50,211 bases of DNA from the NCBI RefSeq assembly GCF_005864045.1, contig NZ_VBSP01000015.1:1-50211 (forward strand), given 5' to 3'. Positions 36,868 through 47,162 of the stretch are shown here, piece by piece (within the stretch, counting starts at the first letter, position 1; each line of letters opens with the position of its first letter). The position numbers and the translations under genes were made by a program. This stretch comes from Ruoffia tabacinasalis (GTDB lineage Bacteria > Bacillota > Bacilli > Lactobacillales > Aerococcaceae). The notes beneath the pieces are model-generated. The model did no database searches. It was not told the origin of the DNA and was given only the letters and a program-made list of their open reading frames with translations.

Positions 36868-38487
36868 TTATAACTCTTTTTTACTATCTTTTAAAAATAT
36901 ATCGCCAGAAGTTGTTGTGATGTTAACCACTGCATTATCTGTATCACCTGATACAATTCGGTGGTAATGTGCTTTTTGTTTAGTTGGACGCTCGTCAATA
37001 CTTTCAAGATTTGATAAACGGTTTTTCACTTCACCGTGGGTAGTCTTACTATCAATGGTTAAATTCATTTGACTTGGCAGCGATAACTTAACATCTCCAC
37101 TCACTGTCTTGATTTTAACATTCGCATCATTCGTATCTTTTTTCGTTAGATAGAAATCACTGTTTAAAGTGTCTGCTGATAAGTTTCGGATGTAACCATT
37201 CACTCGAACATCCCCATTTAAATCATTCATCACTAGTGTATCAATCGGTGAGTTTTGAATATCAATATCACCGTTTAATAAATCTAATGATACTTCATTT
37301 GCTGTAACTTTATTTAAGGACATATCTCCATTTTTGTCTTTAATTACAATTTCTTTACTAGTTAAACCATCTAAATTGACTTCGCCGTTCAGTAATTGAA
37401 TTTGGAATCGATCAACATCTCCTTGAGGCACTTTAATTGTACCGTCAACTGAGAATTTCGGTGATGTCACTTTCAATACAAAGCGGTTATCAATGATACC
37501 GATCGTATTTACTTCTTCAAAGTGCTCTTTCGACGTTTCTTCATGGCTACCATGGAATCGTACTTCTGCATCAACGACAATATCTTCACCGTCATGGCTC
37601 ACCACCTCAACGGAACCATTATATAATTCAATCTCAAAGAGATTTACTCCTTCAACGGGATACGTAAATTCATAATCTTGTGAACTTGTCTTAATCCATG
37701 GTACTTGGAAAGAGACATTAACATCTTTTAAGTTGAAGTTCTCTAAAAATGATTTAGATTGCTCTGTGAAGAATGAACCCCATTTTTTTCCTTCACGGGA
37801 TGCTTCTTTTCCAAAATGTGTTGCTGCTTCAGCAAATTTCTCTGAACGGTTATTGAAGAATTCTTTGAAATCTTGCTTGTTAGATTCTTTACTCCAGCCT
37901 AAGGTTTCTTTTTCATTTTGTAATTCAGTAAATTTACTTTGTAAAATATCTAATTCAGCTTGAATGTGATCTCTTTTTTCAATAGTATTTGCTTTTTGTT
38001 CAATCATTTCAGGGGTTAAATCATCTAATTCTTCAAATATCTCAATCTCACGTATGCGTTGTTTGCTGATTACTAATTTTTCATTCTCTTTAGCTATCTT
38101 ATCGTTCAATGCTTGAATTTCAGTATTAATTTCTGCTAAACGTGCTTGATTATTCTTAACTTTCTCAGTATCTTCAGTTTCTTCAAACTCAGACCATTCT
38201 TCAAAGTCAGCCTTTTTCTCAGTATTTTGTTTAAAGTAGTCACCCATATATTTAGCAAAGTCTTTTCCTTGATTAAAGACCTCTTCAAAGGTTTGATTAA
38301 TACTTGCTTCTGTTTCTTTCTCAGTGTCATCTGTTGTTTGAGTTGTTTGAGTCGTTTCTTCATCTGTTGTGTTCGTTGATTCTGATAAAGTATCATTATT
38401 TGATGCAGCTTCTAATAAATCAAGTGCTTCTTCCATGGAAATAACATTTTGTTTTACTAGTTCAATTATACGCTCTTTTTCATTCAT
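36868..38487 (-). CDS. YvlB-like protein: coiled coil plus DUF4097 beta-helix domain
   Basis: Predicted envelope-stress protein, 539 residues. The N-terminus (1-35, ERIIELVKQNVISMEEALDLLEA) is the short helical domain found at the start of YvlB. A Thr/Glu-rich linker, a long coiled coil (about 85-200) and a C-terminal DUF4097/LiaG-type domain (about 275-535) follow, with regular beta repeats such as LNGEVNL, LNGDIDI and LNGDVRV that suggest a right-handed beta-helix. No signal peptide is present. The long coiled coil is more than B. subtilis YvlB is expected to have. It precedes yvlC by 40 bases in the same operon. Confidence 0.85.
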   Translation of the reverse strand: MNEKERIIELVKQNVISMEEALDLLEAASNNDTLSESTNTTDEETTQTTQTTDDTEKETEASINQTFEEVFNQGKDFAKYMGDYFKQNTEKKADFEEWSEFEETEDTEKVKNNQARLAEINTEIQALNDKIAKENEKLVISKQRIREIEIFEELDDLTPEMIEQKANTIEKRDHIQAELDILQSKFTELQNEKETLGWSKESNKQDFKEFFNNRSEKFAEAATHFGKEASREGKKWGSFFTEQSKSFLENFNLKDVNVSFQVPWIKTSSQDYEFTYPVEGVNLFEIELYNGSVEVVSHDGEDIVVDAEVRFHGSHEETSKEHFEEVNTIGIIDNRFVLKVTSPKFSVDGTIKVPQGDVDRFQIQLLNGEVNLDGLTSKEIVIKDKNGDMSLNKVTANEVSLDLLNGDIDIQNSPIDTLVMNDLNGDVRVNGYIRNLSADTLNSDFYLTKKDTNDANVKIKTVSGDVKLSLPSQMNLTIDSKTTHGEVKNRLSNLESIDERPTKQKAHYHRIVSGDTDNAVVNITTTSGDIFLKDSKKEL

Positions 38488-38714
38488 ATCATTTTACCTC
38501 CAATGATTTTTATCTATTTGCTTCTCTACACTTATTATTATGTCATCGATTGTCAAGGACTTCATAGGTCCAGAGCCCTATCTTTACTTAGTTGTAAGTT
38601 AAAGTATATCCAAATTTGTTAACGGACATATCTTTTACTTTCGTTCTATCTATATTGTGCAAGCAAATGGATATAAATTCATTGGACTATAGACCCATAT
38701 TTTAAATAAAAGAC
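38488..38714 (-). promoter_or_regulatory. Upstream region of the yvlB-like gene up to the IS30 element
   Basis: The gap contains a perfect TTGACA on the minus strand (38558-38553) about 70 bases before the yvlB-like start, but only a weak -10 at the right distance. No gene is seen. The IS30 element begins at the far end, so distal control sequences may have been displaced. Confidence 0.35.
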
Positions 38715-39775
38715 GAATTGCAATAATTATTGCGACAATTTTTTTTACTCAATTAATGAAGTTTCGTGAATGAATTTTTCTAAAGGTGTTTGATAATTCA
38801 GGCATTTTCTTGGTCGATTATTCATCAGCCATAAAGCTGTGAATAATTCAGTTTCACTTACTTTAGCTATATCAGTTTTCTTCGGAAAGAATTCGCGCAT
38901 TAAGCCATTCGAATTTTCGTTTGTCCCTCTTTGCCAAGCACTGTAAGCATCCGCAAAGTAGAAATCAATACCTGATGCCTCTACATCTGGGTAACAAGCG
39001 AATTCTTTCCCGCGGTCAGAAGTAAATGATTTTAAGGTGTGATCAGGCAGATTACTTGTTAACTGCTCAATTGCATTGTGCATAGCGTCTTTAGTGCGGT
39101 TGGGTATCAGAAAAGCAAGGTATAAACGACTTTTACGCTCTGCGAAGGTCGCTAAACAACCTTTACTCTTTCCGCGTGAAGAAACCATTGTATCCAATTC
39201 CCAATGCCCAAACGCTTGTCTGTTTCTAACTGACTTAGGTCGTTTGGAGATCGAGCGCCCAATATTGAACTTACCACGTGTTTCATGAGGTTGGCGACTT
39301 TTACCTTTGTGTCTTAGCACTTGTAAGGGAACGTTTAAGATGCCTTCATAAATCCAGTTATAGATTTTTTTAAAGCAGAGTTTCTCTTGATAATCTCGTC
39401 CCACAATCTGTTCGGGTGACCAGGTCAGTTCTAATTTATGTTGAATATCCTCAAGCAACTTTGGCGTATGCTTCGCTTTTCTGCCTTTGTGAGAAGCAAG
39501 TTGATTCGCATCTGCTTGAGAAGCTTTCGCAACATAGGATGGAGTCGAACATCGATTAAGTTCACGATAAATAGTTGAACGATTGCGACCTAATAAATTC
39601 GCAATATGGTTAATTTTATAACCTTCTTGAACAAGCACTTCTATTTTTGACCGTTCTTCTATGGTAAGATATGTATAGCTCATAATAGACCTCCGTGTGT
39701 ATGTTTTTATCGTTATTAACATCTTACACGAATCTATTATGAGTTTCTTTGTTGTCGCATTTAATTTTACAATTC
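38715..39775 (-). mobile_element. Complete IS30-family insertion sequence (about 1.06 kb)
   Basis: Imperfect terminal inverted repeats match at 19 of 25 positions (38715-38739 and 39751-39775), each starting GAATTG at the outer end and ending near TGCGACAA. They enclose one transposase gene. The size is normal for the family. I do not see a convincing target duplication, so the exact ends may be off by a few bases. The right end lies eight bases from the glpF terminator. Confidence 0.85.
38745..39683 (-). CDS. IS30-family transposase
   Basis: DDE transposase of 312 residues. I use the ATG at 39683 (MSYTYLTIEERSKIE), which has GGAGG at seven bases. The N-terminal helix-turn-helix (about 20-45, INHIANLLGRNRSTIYRELNR) binds the element ends. 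The catalytic domain has D in GHWELDTM, D in FTSDRGKEF and E in TNENSNGLMREFFPKKTD. The frame is intact and all three acidic residues are present, so it may be active. Confidence 0.95.
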   Translation of the reverse strand: MSYTYLTIEERSKIEVLVQEGYKINHIANLLGRNRSTIYRELNRCSTPSYVAKASQADANQLASHKGRKAKHTPKLLEDIQHKLELTWSPEQIVGRDYQEKLCFKKIYNWIYEGILNVPLQVLRHKGKSRQPHETRGKFNIGRSISKRPKSVRNRQAFGHWELDTMVSSRGKSKGCLATFAERKSRLYLAFLIPNRTKDAMHNAIEQLTSNLPDHTLKSFTSDRGKEFACYPDVEASGIDFYFADAYSAWQRGTNENSNGLMREFFPKKTDIAKVSETELFTALWLMNNRPRKCLNYQTPLEKFIHETSLIE

Positions 39776-39782
39776 ATCAAAA

Positions 39783-39814
39783 GAAAAAAGCTAACGGATT
39801 TCCCGCTAGCTTTA
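39783..39814 (-). terminator. Terminator after glpF
   Basis: A stem of about 11 bp (AAGCTAGCGG with CCGTTAGCTT, one mismatch) with a five-base loop and a T-rich minus-strand tail. Confidence 0.85.
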
Positions 39815-39824
39815 GTAAATATAT

Positions 39825-40532
39825 TTAGTTAATGATGCCAAATACAAGTGCTGCTAATGCTGCTCCAACAATCGGCGCCAATACTGGTATCCAAGAGTAA
39901 CCCCAGTCAGAGTCTCTCTTTTGTTTAATTGGTAAGATCGCGTGAGCAATACGTGGACCTAAGTCACGTGCAGGATTAATTGCGTAACCCGTTGTTCCTC
40001 CCAATGATAAACCAATTCCGATAATTAAGATACCAACACAAATTGTTGATAAACCTGGGGCAATATCATATTTAGAAAAGCTTAAGATACCAAACATTAA
40101 TACAAATGTCCCTAATAATTCACCAATAAAGTTTGAAACTGTATTGTAAATTTCTGGTCCTGTAGCAAACGTTCCTAAGATGGCTGATGAATCTTCAGTC
40201 ACATCAAAATGTGGTTTGTATTGTACCCAGACTAAGACAGCTCCTAAAAATGCACCAAGCATTTGTGCGATTGTATAAGGTATGACTGAACTCCAAGGTG
40301 TACTTCCTTCAATAGCGAAAGCGATCGTTACCGCTGGATTTAAATGCGCAGGACTCATATAACCTGAAGCTAAAGCTCCTAATGTTACTGCAATCCCCCA
40401 ACCAATCGTAATTGATAACCAACCCGCACCATTGCTTTTTGTTCCTTTAAGTAAGTTCCCAGCAACAATCCCGTCTCCTAATAAGACTAAGATTAACGTT
40501 CCAATAAATTCTCCAACTAGCTCTGTTCCCAT
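39825..40532 (-). CDS. glpF: Glycerol uptake facilitator (aquaglyceroporin)
   Basis: Channel for passive glycerol entry. The 235-residue membrane protein has the two pore motifs HLNPAVT and GYAINPARDLGPR; the Asp after the second NPA-type motif and the Gly-rich environment are typical of glycerol rather than water channels. It lies 30 bases after glpO and ends at a terminator. glpK, glpO and glpF form one operon. Confidence 0.96.
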   Translation of the reverse strand: MGTELVGEFIGTLILVLLGDGIVAGNLLKGTKSNGAGWLSITIGWGIAVTLGALASGYMSPAHLNPAVTIAFAIEGSTPWSSVIPYTIAQMLGAFLGAVLVWVQYKPHFDVTEDSSAILGTFATGPEIYNTVSNFIGELLGTFVLMFGILSFSKYDIAPGLSTICVGILIIGIGLSLGGTTGYAINPARDLGPRIAHAILPIKQKRDSDWGYSWIPVLAPIVGAALAALVFGIIN

Positions 40533-40562
40533 CTGTTTCCCCTTTTACATATTTAATTTTTA

Positions 40563-42398
40563 TTATTTGGCGTTTTCTTTTAATTCTTTTAAATCATTTT
40601 CAGCTAATACAGCAGCTAACTCATCTAAGTGTGCTTGTTTTTCTTCTTCAGACCATTCAAAGTATCTTGCCATTTCATTCGTAATTGGAAGTGTTAAATC
40701 ATCCAGAGTTTCACGCATGAATAGTAAGTGATTTGTTCTTCTTAAGAAATAATCTACAGGAGTTAAAGCCATCTCTTCTCTCATTGTATAATGCAATACC
40801 AGTGTATCGCGTAAACTTAAGCCTTCAGCTGCTTCAAGGGTTGTAACTAAGTTGAATACACGCGGTGCATTTGAGCCAAAGACTCTGGCGATATATCTTG
40901 CGTCTTCTTTGTCTAAACCACGTTTCACACCTAATTGAGCAAAAGTTTCTAATTCTGAATCCACATTTGCTGGATTTAATTCTCCACCTGAGACTGGATA
41001 AGTTTTTGAATTAACTAAAGTAAATTGCTTTTGATATTGTGTTGAAAGGATCTCAATAATTGCTTTCATTGCTCCTTCAGCCATCTTACGGTAATCCGTA
41101 ATTTTTCCTCCAGCTAGTGTAATTAAGCCGTTATCATCAATATCTAAAGAACTTCCACGAGATACCGCTGAAGGGTCGTTAGCTTTCTCAGACGTACTTG
41201 TTTCAATTTGTCCGATAGCTTCTTCAACGTCTTCACGCGTTGTTTCTTTATTTAAGTAAGAACCTACAGTTGAAATTAAATGATCAAAACTCTCATCCGA
41301 GATTGAACCATTATTCCCTCCATTATAATCGGATGCTTTATTCCCTGAAATTAACGGACGTAACCCTGCCCAGCTACTCTCAACATCATGAATTGAAATA
41401 TTCGCTTCGGGGAAACGATTATTCACAATGCCTAATAAGTAATCAACATCTTCTTGAGTCACTGTTGGATGAGCTAAATCACCTGTGTAATCTGTATCGG
41501 TCGTTCCAAAGTATGTTTTATTCTCTCTTGGAATGACAAAGACCATACGCCCATCACCTAAGCCAGTATCAAAGTATGTTGGTTGAGGTACTTTAATCTT
41601 GCTATTGTCTACGACTAAATGAACTCCTTTAGTTGGACGCATTTGTTGGATTTGGTCATCTTCTTTATTTAAATTACGTACTAAATCACTCCACGGCCCA
41701 CTTGTGTTAATTACCGTACGTGCTTTAATTTCAAATGTTTCGCCTGATAACATATCTTTAGCAACCACACCGTTAATTTGTCCTTCTTCATTGAATAAAA
41801 ACGACTCAGCTTTCACACGACTAGCAATGAGTGCGCCATCTTGGTTTGCGCGCTTGATATTCTCAATGACTAAACGCGCATCATTATTGTTGTAATCTAA
41901 GTATTGCCCACCACCAACTAAGCCTTCGGCTTTAATTTGAGGTTCACGTTCCAGTACTTCTTCTTTCGTTAAAGTTTTATTTGCCAAAGGTGAATTGCTA
42001 ACGCCGGCTAATAAGTCATATAAATCCATGGCTACTTTCAAACGGAACATATTAAATGTCGCATTTGGCTCATCATAAACCGGTAATAACATTGGATCTG
42101 CTTTAGGAATATGAGGCGCGATTTGTTGTACAACTGCACGTTCTTGCACAGTATCTGATACAACTTCAACATCGAATTGTTTCAGATAACGAATGCCTCC
42201 ATGAACGAGTTTCGTTGAACGACTACTTGTTCCTTCAGCGAAATCTTGCATCTCTATTAGACCTGTTTCTAACCCACTGGCAGCAGCTTGAATCGCCACT
42301 CCTGCTCCAGTGATTCCTCCACCGATAATTAATAAATCAAGGGTACGGTCTTGTAACTTCTCAATCGCTCTTTGGCGTGTATCTTTAGAAAATCTCAT
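40563..42398 (-). CDS. glpO: Alpha-glycerophosphate oxidase
   Basis: FAD enzyme that oxidises glycerol-3-phosphate to dihydroxyacetone phosphate with O2, producing H2O2, in lactic acid bacteria. The 611-residue length fits GlpO, which carries an internal insertion relative to membrane GlpD. Visible motifs are the FAD-binding GGGITGAGVA, the ATG-like substrate region SSRSTKLVHGGIRYLKQFD and the family stretch WAGLRPLISG. A GlpD-type dehydrogenase cannot be fully excluded without alignment. It starts two bases before the glpK stop on the coding strand, indicating coupling. Confidence 0.93.
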   Translation of the reverse strand: MRFSKDTRQRAIEKLQDRTLDLLIIGGGITGAGVAIQAAASGLETGLIEMQDFAEGTSSRSTKLVHGGIRYLKQFDVEVVSDTVQERAVVQQIAPHIPKADPMLLPVYDEPNATFNMFRLKVAMDLYDLLAGVSNSPLANKTLTKEEVLEREPQIKAEGLVGGGQYLDYNNNDARLVIENIKRANQDGALIASRVKAESFLFNEEGQINGVVAKDMLSGETFEIKARTVINTSGPWSDLVRNLNKEDDQIQQMRPTKGVHLVVDNSKIKVPQPTYFDTGLGDGRMVFVIPRENKTYFGTTDTDYTGDLAHPTVTQEDVDYLLGIVNNRFPEANISIHDVESSWAGLRPLISGNKASDYNGGNNGSISDESFDHLISTVGSYLNKETTREDVEEAIGQIETSTSEKANDPSAVSRGSSLDIDDNGLITLAGGKITDYRKMAEGAMKAIIEILSTQYQKQFTLVNSKTYPVSGGELNPANVDSELETFAQLGVKRGLDKEDARYIARVFGSNAPRVFNLVTTLEAAEGLSLRDTLVLHYTMREEMALTPVDYFLRRTNHLLFMRETLDDLTLPITNEMARYFEWSEEEKQAHLDELAAVLAENDLKELKENAK

Positions 42399-42400
42399 GA

Positions 42401-43995
<1,595 letters not shown>

Positions 43996-44053
43996 TTGTA
44001 TCTCTTAAAGTTAATTTGTAACTATCGCGTTTTTTAGAATTATTTAAAAAATT

Positions 44054-44068
44054 GAGAGCGCTGAAAAA
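44054..44068. promoter_or_regulatory. Second possible cre site upstream of glpK
   Basis: TTGAGAGCGCTGAAA differs from the cre consensus WTGNNANCGNWNNCA at one position. It lies about 60 bases upstream of the glpK -10. Confidence 0.4.
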
Positions 44069-44071
44069 AAA

Positions 44072-44112
44072 AGATAAAACACTGGATTCAGTAATTAAAG
44101 TCAGTGTTTCAA
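44072..44112 (-). terminator. Terminator after the Mga-like regulator gene
   Basis: AACACTG pairs with CAGTGTT around an 18-base AT-rich loop, and the minus-strand tail is T-rich (TATCTTTTTTTTT). It separates the regulator from glpK. Confidence 0.7.
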
Positions 44113-44119
44113 ATAAAAA

Positions 44120-45577
44120 TTAATTGTCATCATTAAATAATCCATTAATGATACTCTCTAATTGCCTCATATCAAAGTGATTTGGTAAGCCTTTGAGGTA
44201 ATAGTAAGGAACGGGATACTCTCTGTCGTAAGCATTGGAGACAATCAAATTAAAGTTTCTTCTCTTGTCGTATATTTCTACACTTACTAACCGATTGACC
44301 TCAAGTCGTTGACGCATGACTGATATGATCGGCAACTTCTCAGTCTCATCACCAATGAGATCTAGCCCGATACTTATTGTCATAGGCATCTGGTAAACAA
44401 CATAAGACAGCACTTCTGTTAAGGTCCATTCTGCCTCCTTATAAGCATCACCTAATTCTTTATGGTCGTAGTGATAGATATTTGTGATGACATCCTCAAG
44501 TAAGGGGATCGCTAGGTCTTCATTTTCTAGATTCATGCCATGTTTAATGAGTGATCGATCTAACTCATAATCAATGCTACGTTCAATAATTGCACCTTTA
44601 AAGAAGTATAATCTCCCAAGTATTTGGTTTAATGAATACATTCCTTGTTCATTTAGATTTTCTTGGCTTGAAACCGTTGAGCGAATATATTGCAAGCCCG
44701 TTGTTGTCGCCTCACTAACTGGCCCACCGTAACCTAAACTTCTTTCCATGACAAATGCAGGTAGAATAGACATTGTTGTCATAAACGTAAACTGACACAT
44801 AGCCTCTTCCTCTTCACTTTCTAGGGCATAGCGACTTAAAAATACTAGCGTGTTCTGTCGAACTTGTTGATAGAAACGATGTGAATAATAAGGTTTCATC
44901 AACTCTTTTAAAGCGTTAAAATCCTTATATTTAACACCCATTCTTTGACGCGTTATCATGAGCCATAAACCTATTTCTGCTTCTCTATCCGCAAAAGTAT
45001 CCTGCCCCCAAAGCTGTTGAAAAGAACGAATCACTTGTTGACTTTCTTTTGATTGTGCTAATTTACTTAATCGTTTTTTAGGTTCGACTAGAGTATATAA
45101 ACGAAAGTAAAAATAGCGAATCTGATGTTCAGGACCTCTAATACGCCCACTTCGAACGGCTAAAGAAAATTCTTCTAGTAATACATTCAAAGAAACTAAT
45201 TGACGGTGAAACGTCGCTTCACTAATGAGTAATTCTTGTGATAGCTTTTGAACCGTATACTCTTCGATTTTAAATAAATAGTCCAGAATCTGATATTTTA
45301 AAGAATAAGATAAGAATAGTTGCACGATATCTTGCTTTGTAACATGTGGTCCTAAGTTTAATCCTAGGCGGTCATTGATGAGCTGAATACATAATGGAAA
45401 ACCTTGTGAATCGGCTAATTCATTCAAATCTTCGACGTATTTTAATAAAGTCACTTTCGACAAGGCTGTTTGCGCCATTGCCTCTTTAATTTCGAGATCC
45501 GTCGAATGATTAATTAATGTAGATAATAGAACCCATAGGCCACGCTCACGTTTCTCAAATAAATCTTCAATTACCAT
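44120..45577 (-). CDS. Mga-like transcriptional regulator
   Basis: Probable DNA-binding activator of 485 residues. The N-terminal half has two helix-turn-helix segments (about 20-70, and 95-150 with LSQELLISEATFHRQLVSLNVLLEEF), as in Mga/AtxA proteins; the rest (about 165-480) resembles the PRD-like and EIIB-like parts of that group, which in Mga are phosphorylated by PTS proteins. A gene of this kind stands upstream of glpK, glpO, glpF in several streptococci, so glycerol control is a reasonable inference. AGGTG precedes the ATG, which overlaps the oxidoreductase stop by 11 bases. Confidence 0.85.
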   Translation of the reverse strand: MVIEDLFEKRERGLWVLLSTLINHSTDLEIKEAMAQTALSKVTLLKYVEDLNELADSQGFPLCIQLINDRLGLNLGPHVTKQDIVQLFLSYSLKYQILDYLFKIEEYTVQKLSQELLISEATFHRQLVSLNVLLEEFSLAVRSGRIRGPEHQIRYFYFRLYTLVEPKKRLSKLAQSKESQQVIRSFQQLWGQDTFADREAEIGLWLMITRQRMGVKYKDFNALKELMKPYYSHRFYQQVRQNTLVFLSRYALESEEEEAMCQFTFMTTMSILPAFVMERSLGYGGPVSEATTTGLQYIRSTVSSQENLNEQGMYSLNQILGRLYFFKGAIIERSIDYELDRSLIKHGMNLENEDLAIPLLEDVITNIYHYDHKELGDAYKEAEWTLTEVLSYVVYQMPMTISIGLDLIGDETEKLPIISVMRQRLEVNRLVSVEIYDKRRNFNLIVSNAYDREYPVPYYYLKGLPNHFDMRQLESIINGLFNDDN

Positions 45578-46922
45578 CTAAAAACACCTCACTCATACGC
45601 TTTTGATAGCTCTTTAAGGCACAAGCATAAATACACTCACTCATTGAAAATTCTCCTCTATAAAAAAGTCGATCTTGAAAAGCCAGTGCTTCATCTGTCA
45701 TTTGTGCATTTATCGAAATCGCGAGTAAATCAGCCAGAGTTAAAATATCACTTTGTGAATAAACTTGCGCTCCAATCAACTGTCCTGTTTCTTTCTTTGT
45801 GATGAGTTTAACCGTTATCTGAGATGGATTTTCTTTTGACAATTCTTTCTCAAGCATCGTTGTTTCAATTGGATAAAACAATGCAGCTTCTTGCTCTGTT
45901 AAGCCCACACTGACCATGTATAAGCCGAATAATTGACTTCCGGTCACTCGTAAAGATTGGGGCACGGTGCTTGTTTTTTGATAGAGATTCATCGCCGCAA
46001 TTTTCCCGCTAAGATAGGCATGGTTCACTAATGGTAAATAATAATCTGTCTCTGTATAAGCATAAGGCGCTCGAATTAAATCCCCCACTGCAAACACATC
46101 AGCCATACTCGTCTGTAAATATTCATCCACTTCGATTGTTTTATCTAAATGGCAATGAACTTGATCTTCAATTAACTTTGTATTGGGACGGAAATTCACA
46201 GCGAGCATCACATGGTCTGTCAGTATTTCAATATCTTGTGATAATATAACGTTAAACTCTGTATCCTGTGAGTGAATGCTTTCGACATAATGTCCTTTAA
46301 TCACGTTGACGCCACTTTCTTGTATTTTTTCCTCTAATAATTGAGTCATATCTGAGTCAAAATATTTGAAAGCCAGTTGATCAGAAGCTTCAACTATGGT
46401 CACATTTTTAGCAACTTGCTTGAAAGCATCCGCTGCTTCAAGACCAATTTGCCCTCCACCAGCAATGAGAATCCGTTCTGACCCTTCAATTTCCTGCAAT
46501 GCCTTCTTACTCGCTTCTAACGTTTTCGTCGTTAACACTTGCGGATGATTTGAACCCAAAATACGTTCTGAGATTGGACTTGAGCCCATAGCCAAAATCA
46601 GCTTGTCATAGTGATAACTTTCATGTGTATTTTCATCTTCTACTAAGAGTGATTTATTTGCCAAATCAATATCTAATACTTCATTGTTTAGTAATAACTC
46701 AACCCCACTAGCTTCTAATTGTTCTTCGTTAATAAATGTTTTATCACTTAAATGTTTTAATTCTTCTTTTAACAATAAATTTAAACTACTGGGGATATGT
46801 CCAATATTTCCTTCTTTCTCAATGATGAGTACTCGTTTATTGGGATATAATTGCCTAGCTGTCAAGGCAGACGATACTCCAGCAAAGGATGAGCCAATGA
46901 TAATTATTTCTGCATGATTCAA
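45567..46922 (-). CDS. NADH oxidase/CoA-disulfide reductase-like flavoprotein lacking the redox cysteine
   Basis: FAD/NAD(P)-binding protein of the Nox/Npx/CoADR group, 451 residues: FAD motif GSSFAGVSSAL (10-20), NAD motif AGGGQIGLEAAD, FAD-ribityl motif VFAVGDLI and the C-terminal dimerisation domain. The position of the catalytic Cys (Cys42 of E. faecalis enzymes) is Ser45 here, in GHIPSSLNLLL, and no Cys occurs in the first 60 residues. The Ser variant of the E. faecalis oxidase makes H2O2 instead of water. The start is TTG at 46922 with GGGAGTGG upstream. It is translationally coupled to the Mga-like regulator. Confidence 0.85.
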   Translation of the reverse strand: MNHAEIIIIGSSFAGVSSALTARQLYPNKRVLIIEKEGNIGHIPSSLNLLLKEELKHLSDKTFINEEQLEASGVELLLNNEVLDIDLANKSLLVEDENTHESYHYDKLILAMGSSPISERILGSNHPQVLTTKTLEASKKALQEIEGSERILIAGGGQIGLEAADAFKQVAKNVTIVEASDQLAFKYFDSDMTQLLEEKIQESGVNVIKGHYVESIHSQDTEFNVILSQDIEILTDHVMLAVNFRPNTKLIEDQVHCHLDKTIEVDEYLQTSMADVFAVGDLIRAPYAYTETDYYLPLVNHAYLSGKIAAMNLYQKTSTVPQSLRVTGSQLFGLYMVSVGLTEQEAALFYPIETTMLEKELSKENPSQITVKLITKKETGQLIGAQVYSQSDILTLADLLAISINAQMTDEALAFQDRLFYRGEFSMSECIYACALKSYQKRMSEVFLDGN

Positions 46923-47084
46923 AGCTTACCACTCCCTTTTATATGTGTAACGCTTCCAATTTTGTTCTATCTTTTATAGTATAACAAAGCGAATTCCTCG
47001 AGTCACTTGTTCAAAGAAGATTAAGTGAATTCAGCTAGTCATAAAAATGGGAGGCTTCTAAAAGTTCGAATCTCCGCATAAAAA

Positions 47085-47122
47085 AGCCCAACCTAGTGGT
47101 AGTGCCACCACTAGGTTGGGTT
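47085..47122 (-). terminator. Terminator after uvrA
   Basis: A perfect 14-bp stem (47087-47100 with 47107-47120) with six-base loop and a minus-strand tail of six T. The rest of the gap 46923-47162 shows no gene. Confidence 0.92.
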
Positions 47123-47162
47123 CTTGATATGAGGACATTGTTGAACGCCTCAATCATTTCGA

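Noticed and set aside
47064-47080. tRNA-like 3' end or phage attachment core (AGTTCGAATCTCC)
   Set aside because: The flanking bases do not form a T arm or acceptor stem and no integrase gene is nearby; probably chance.
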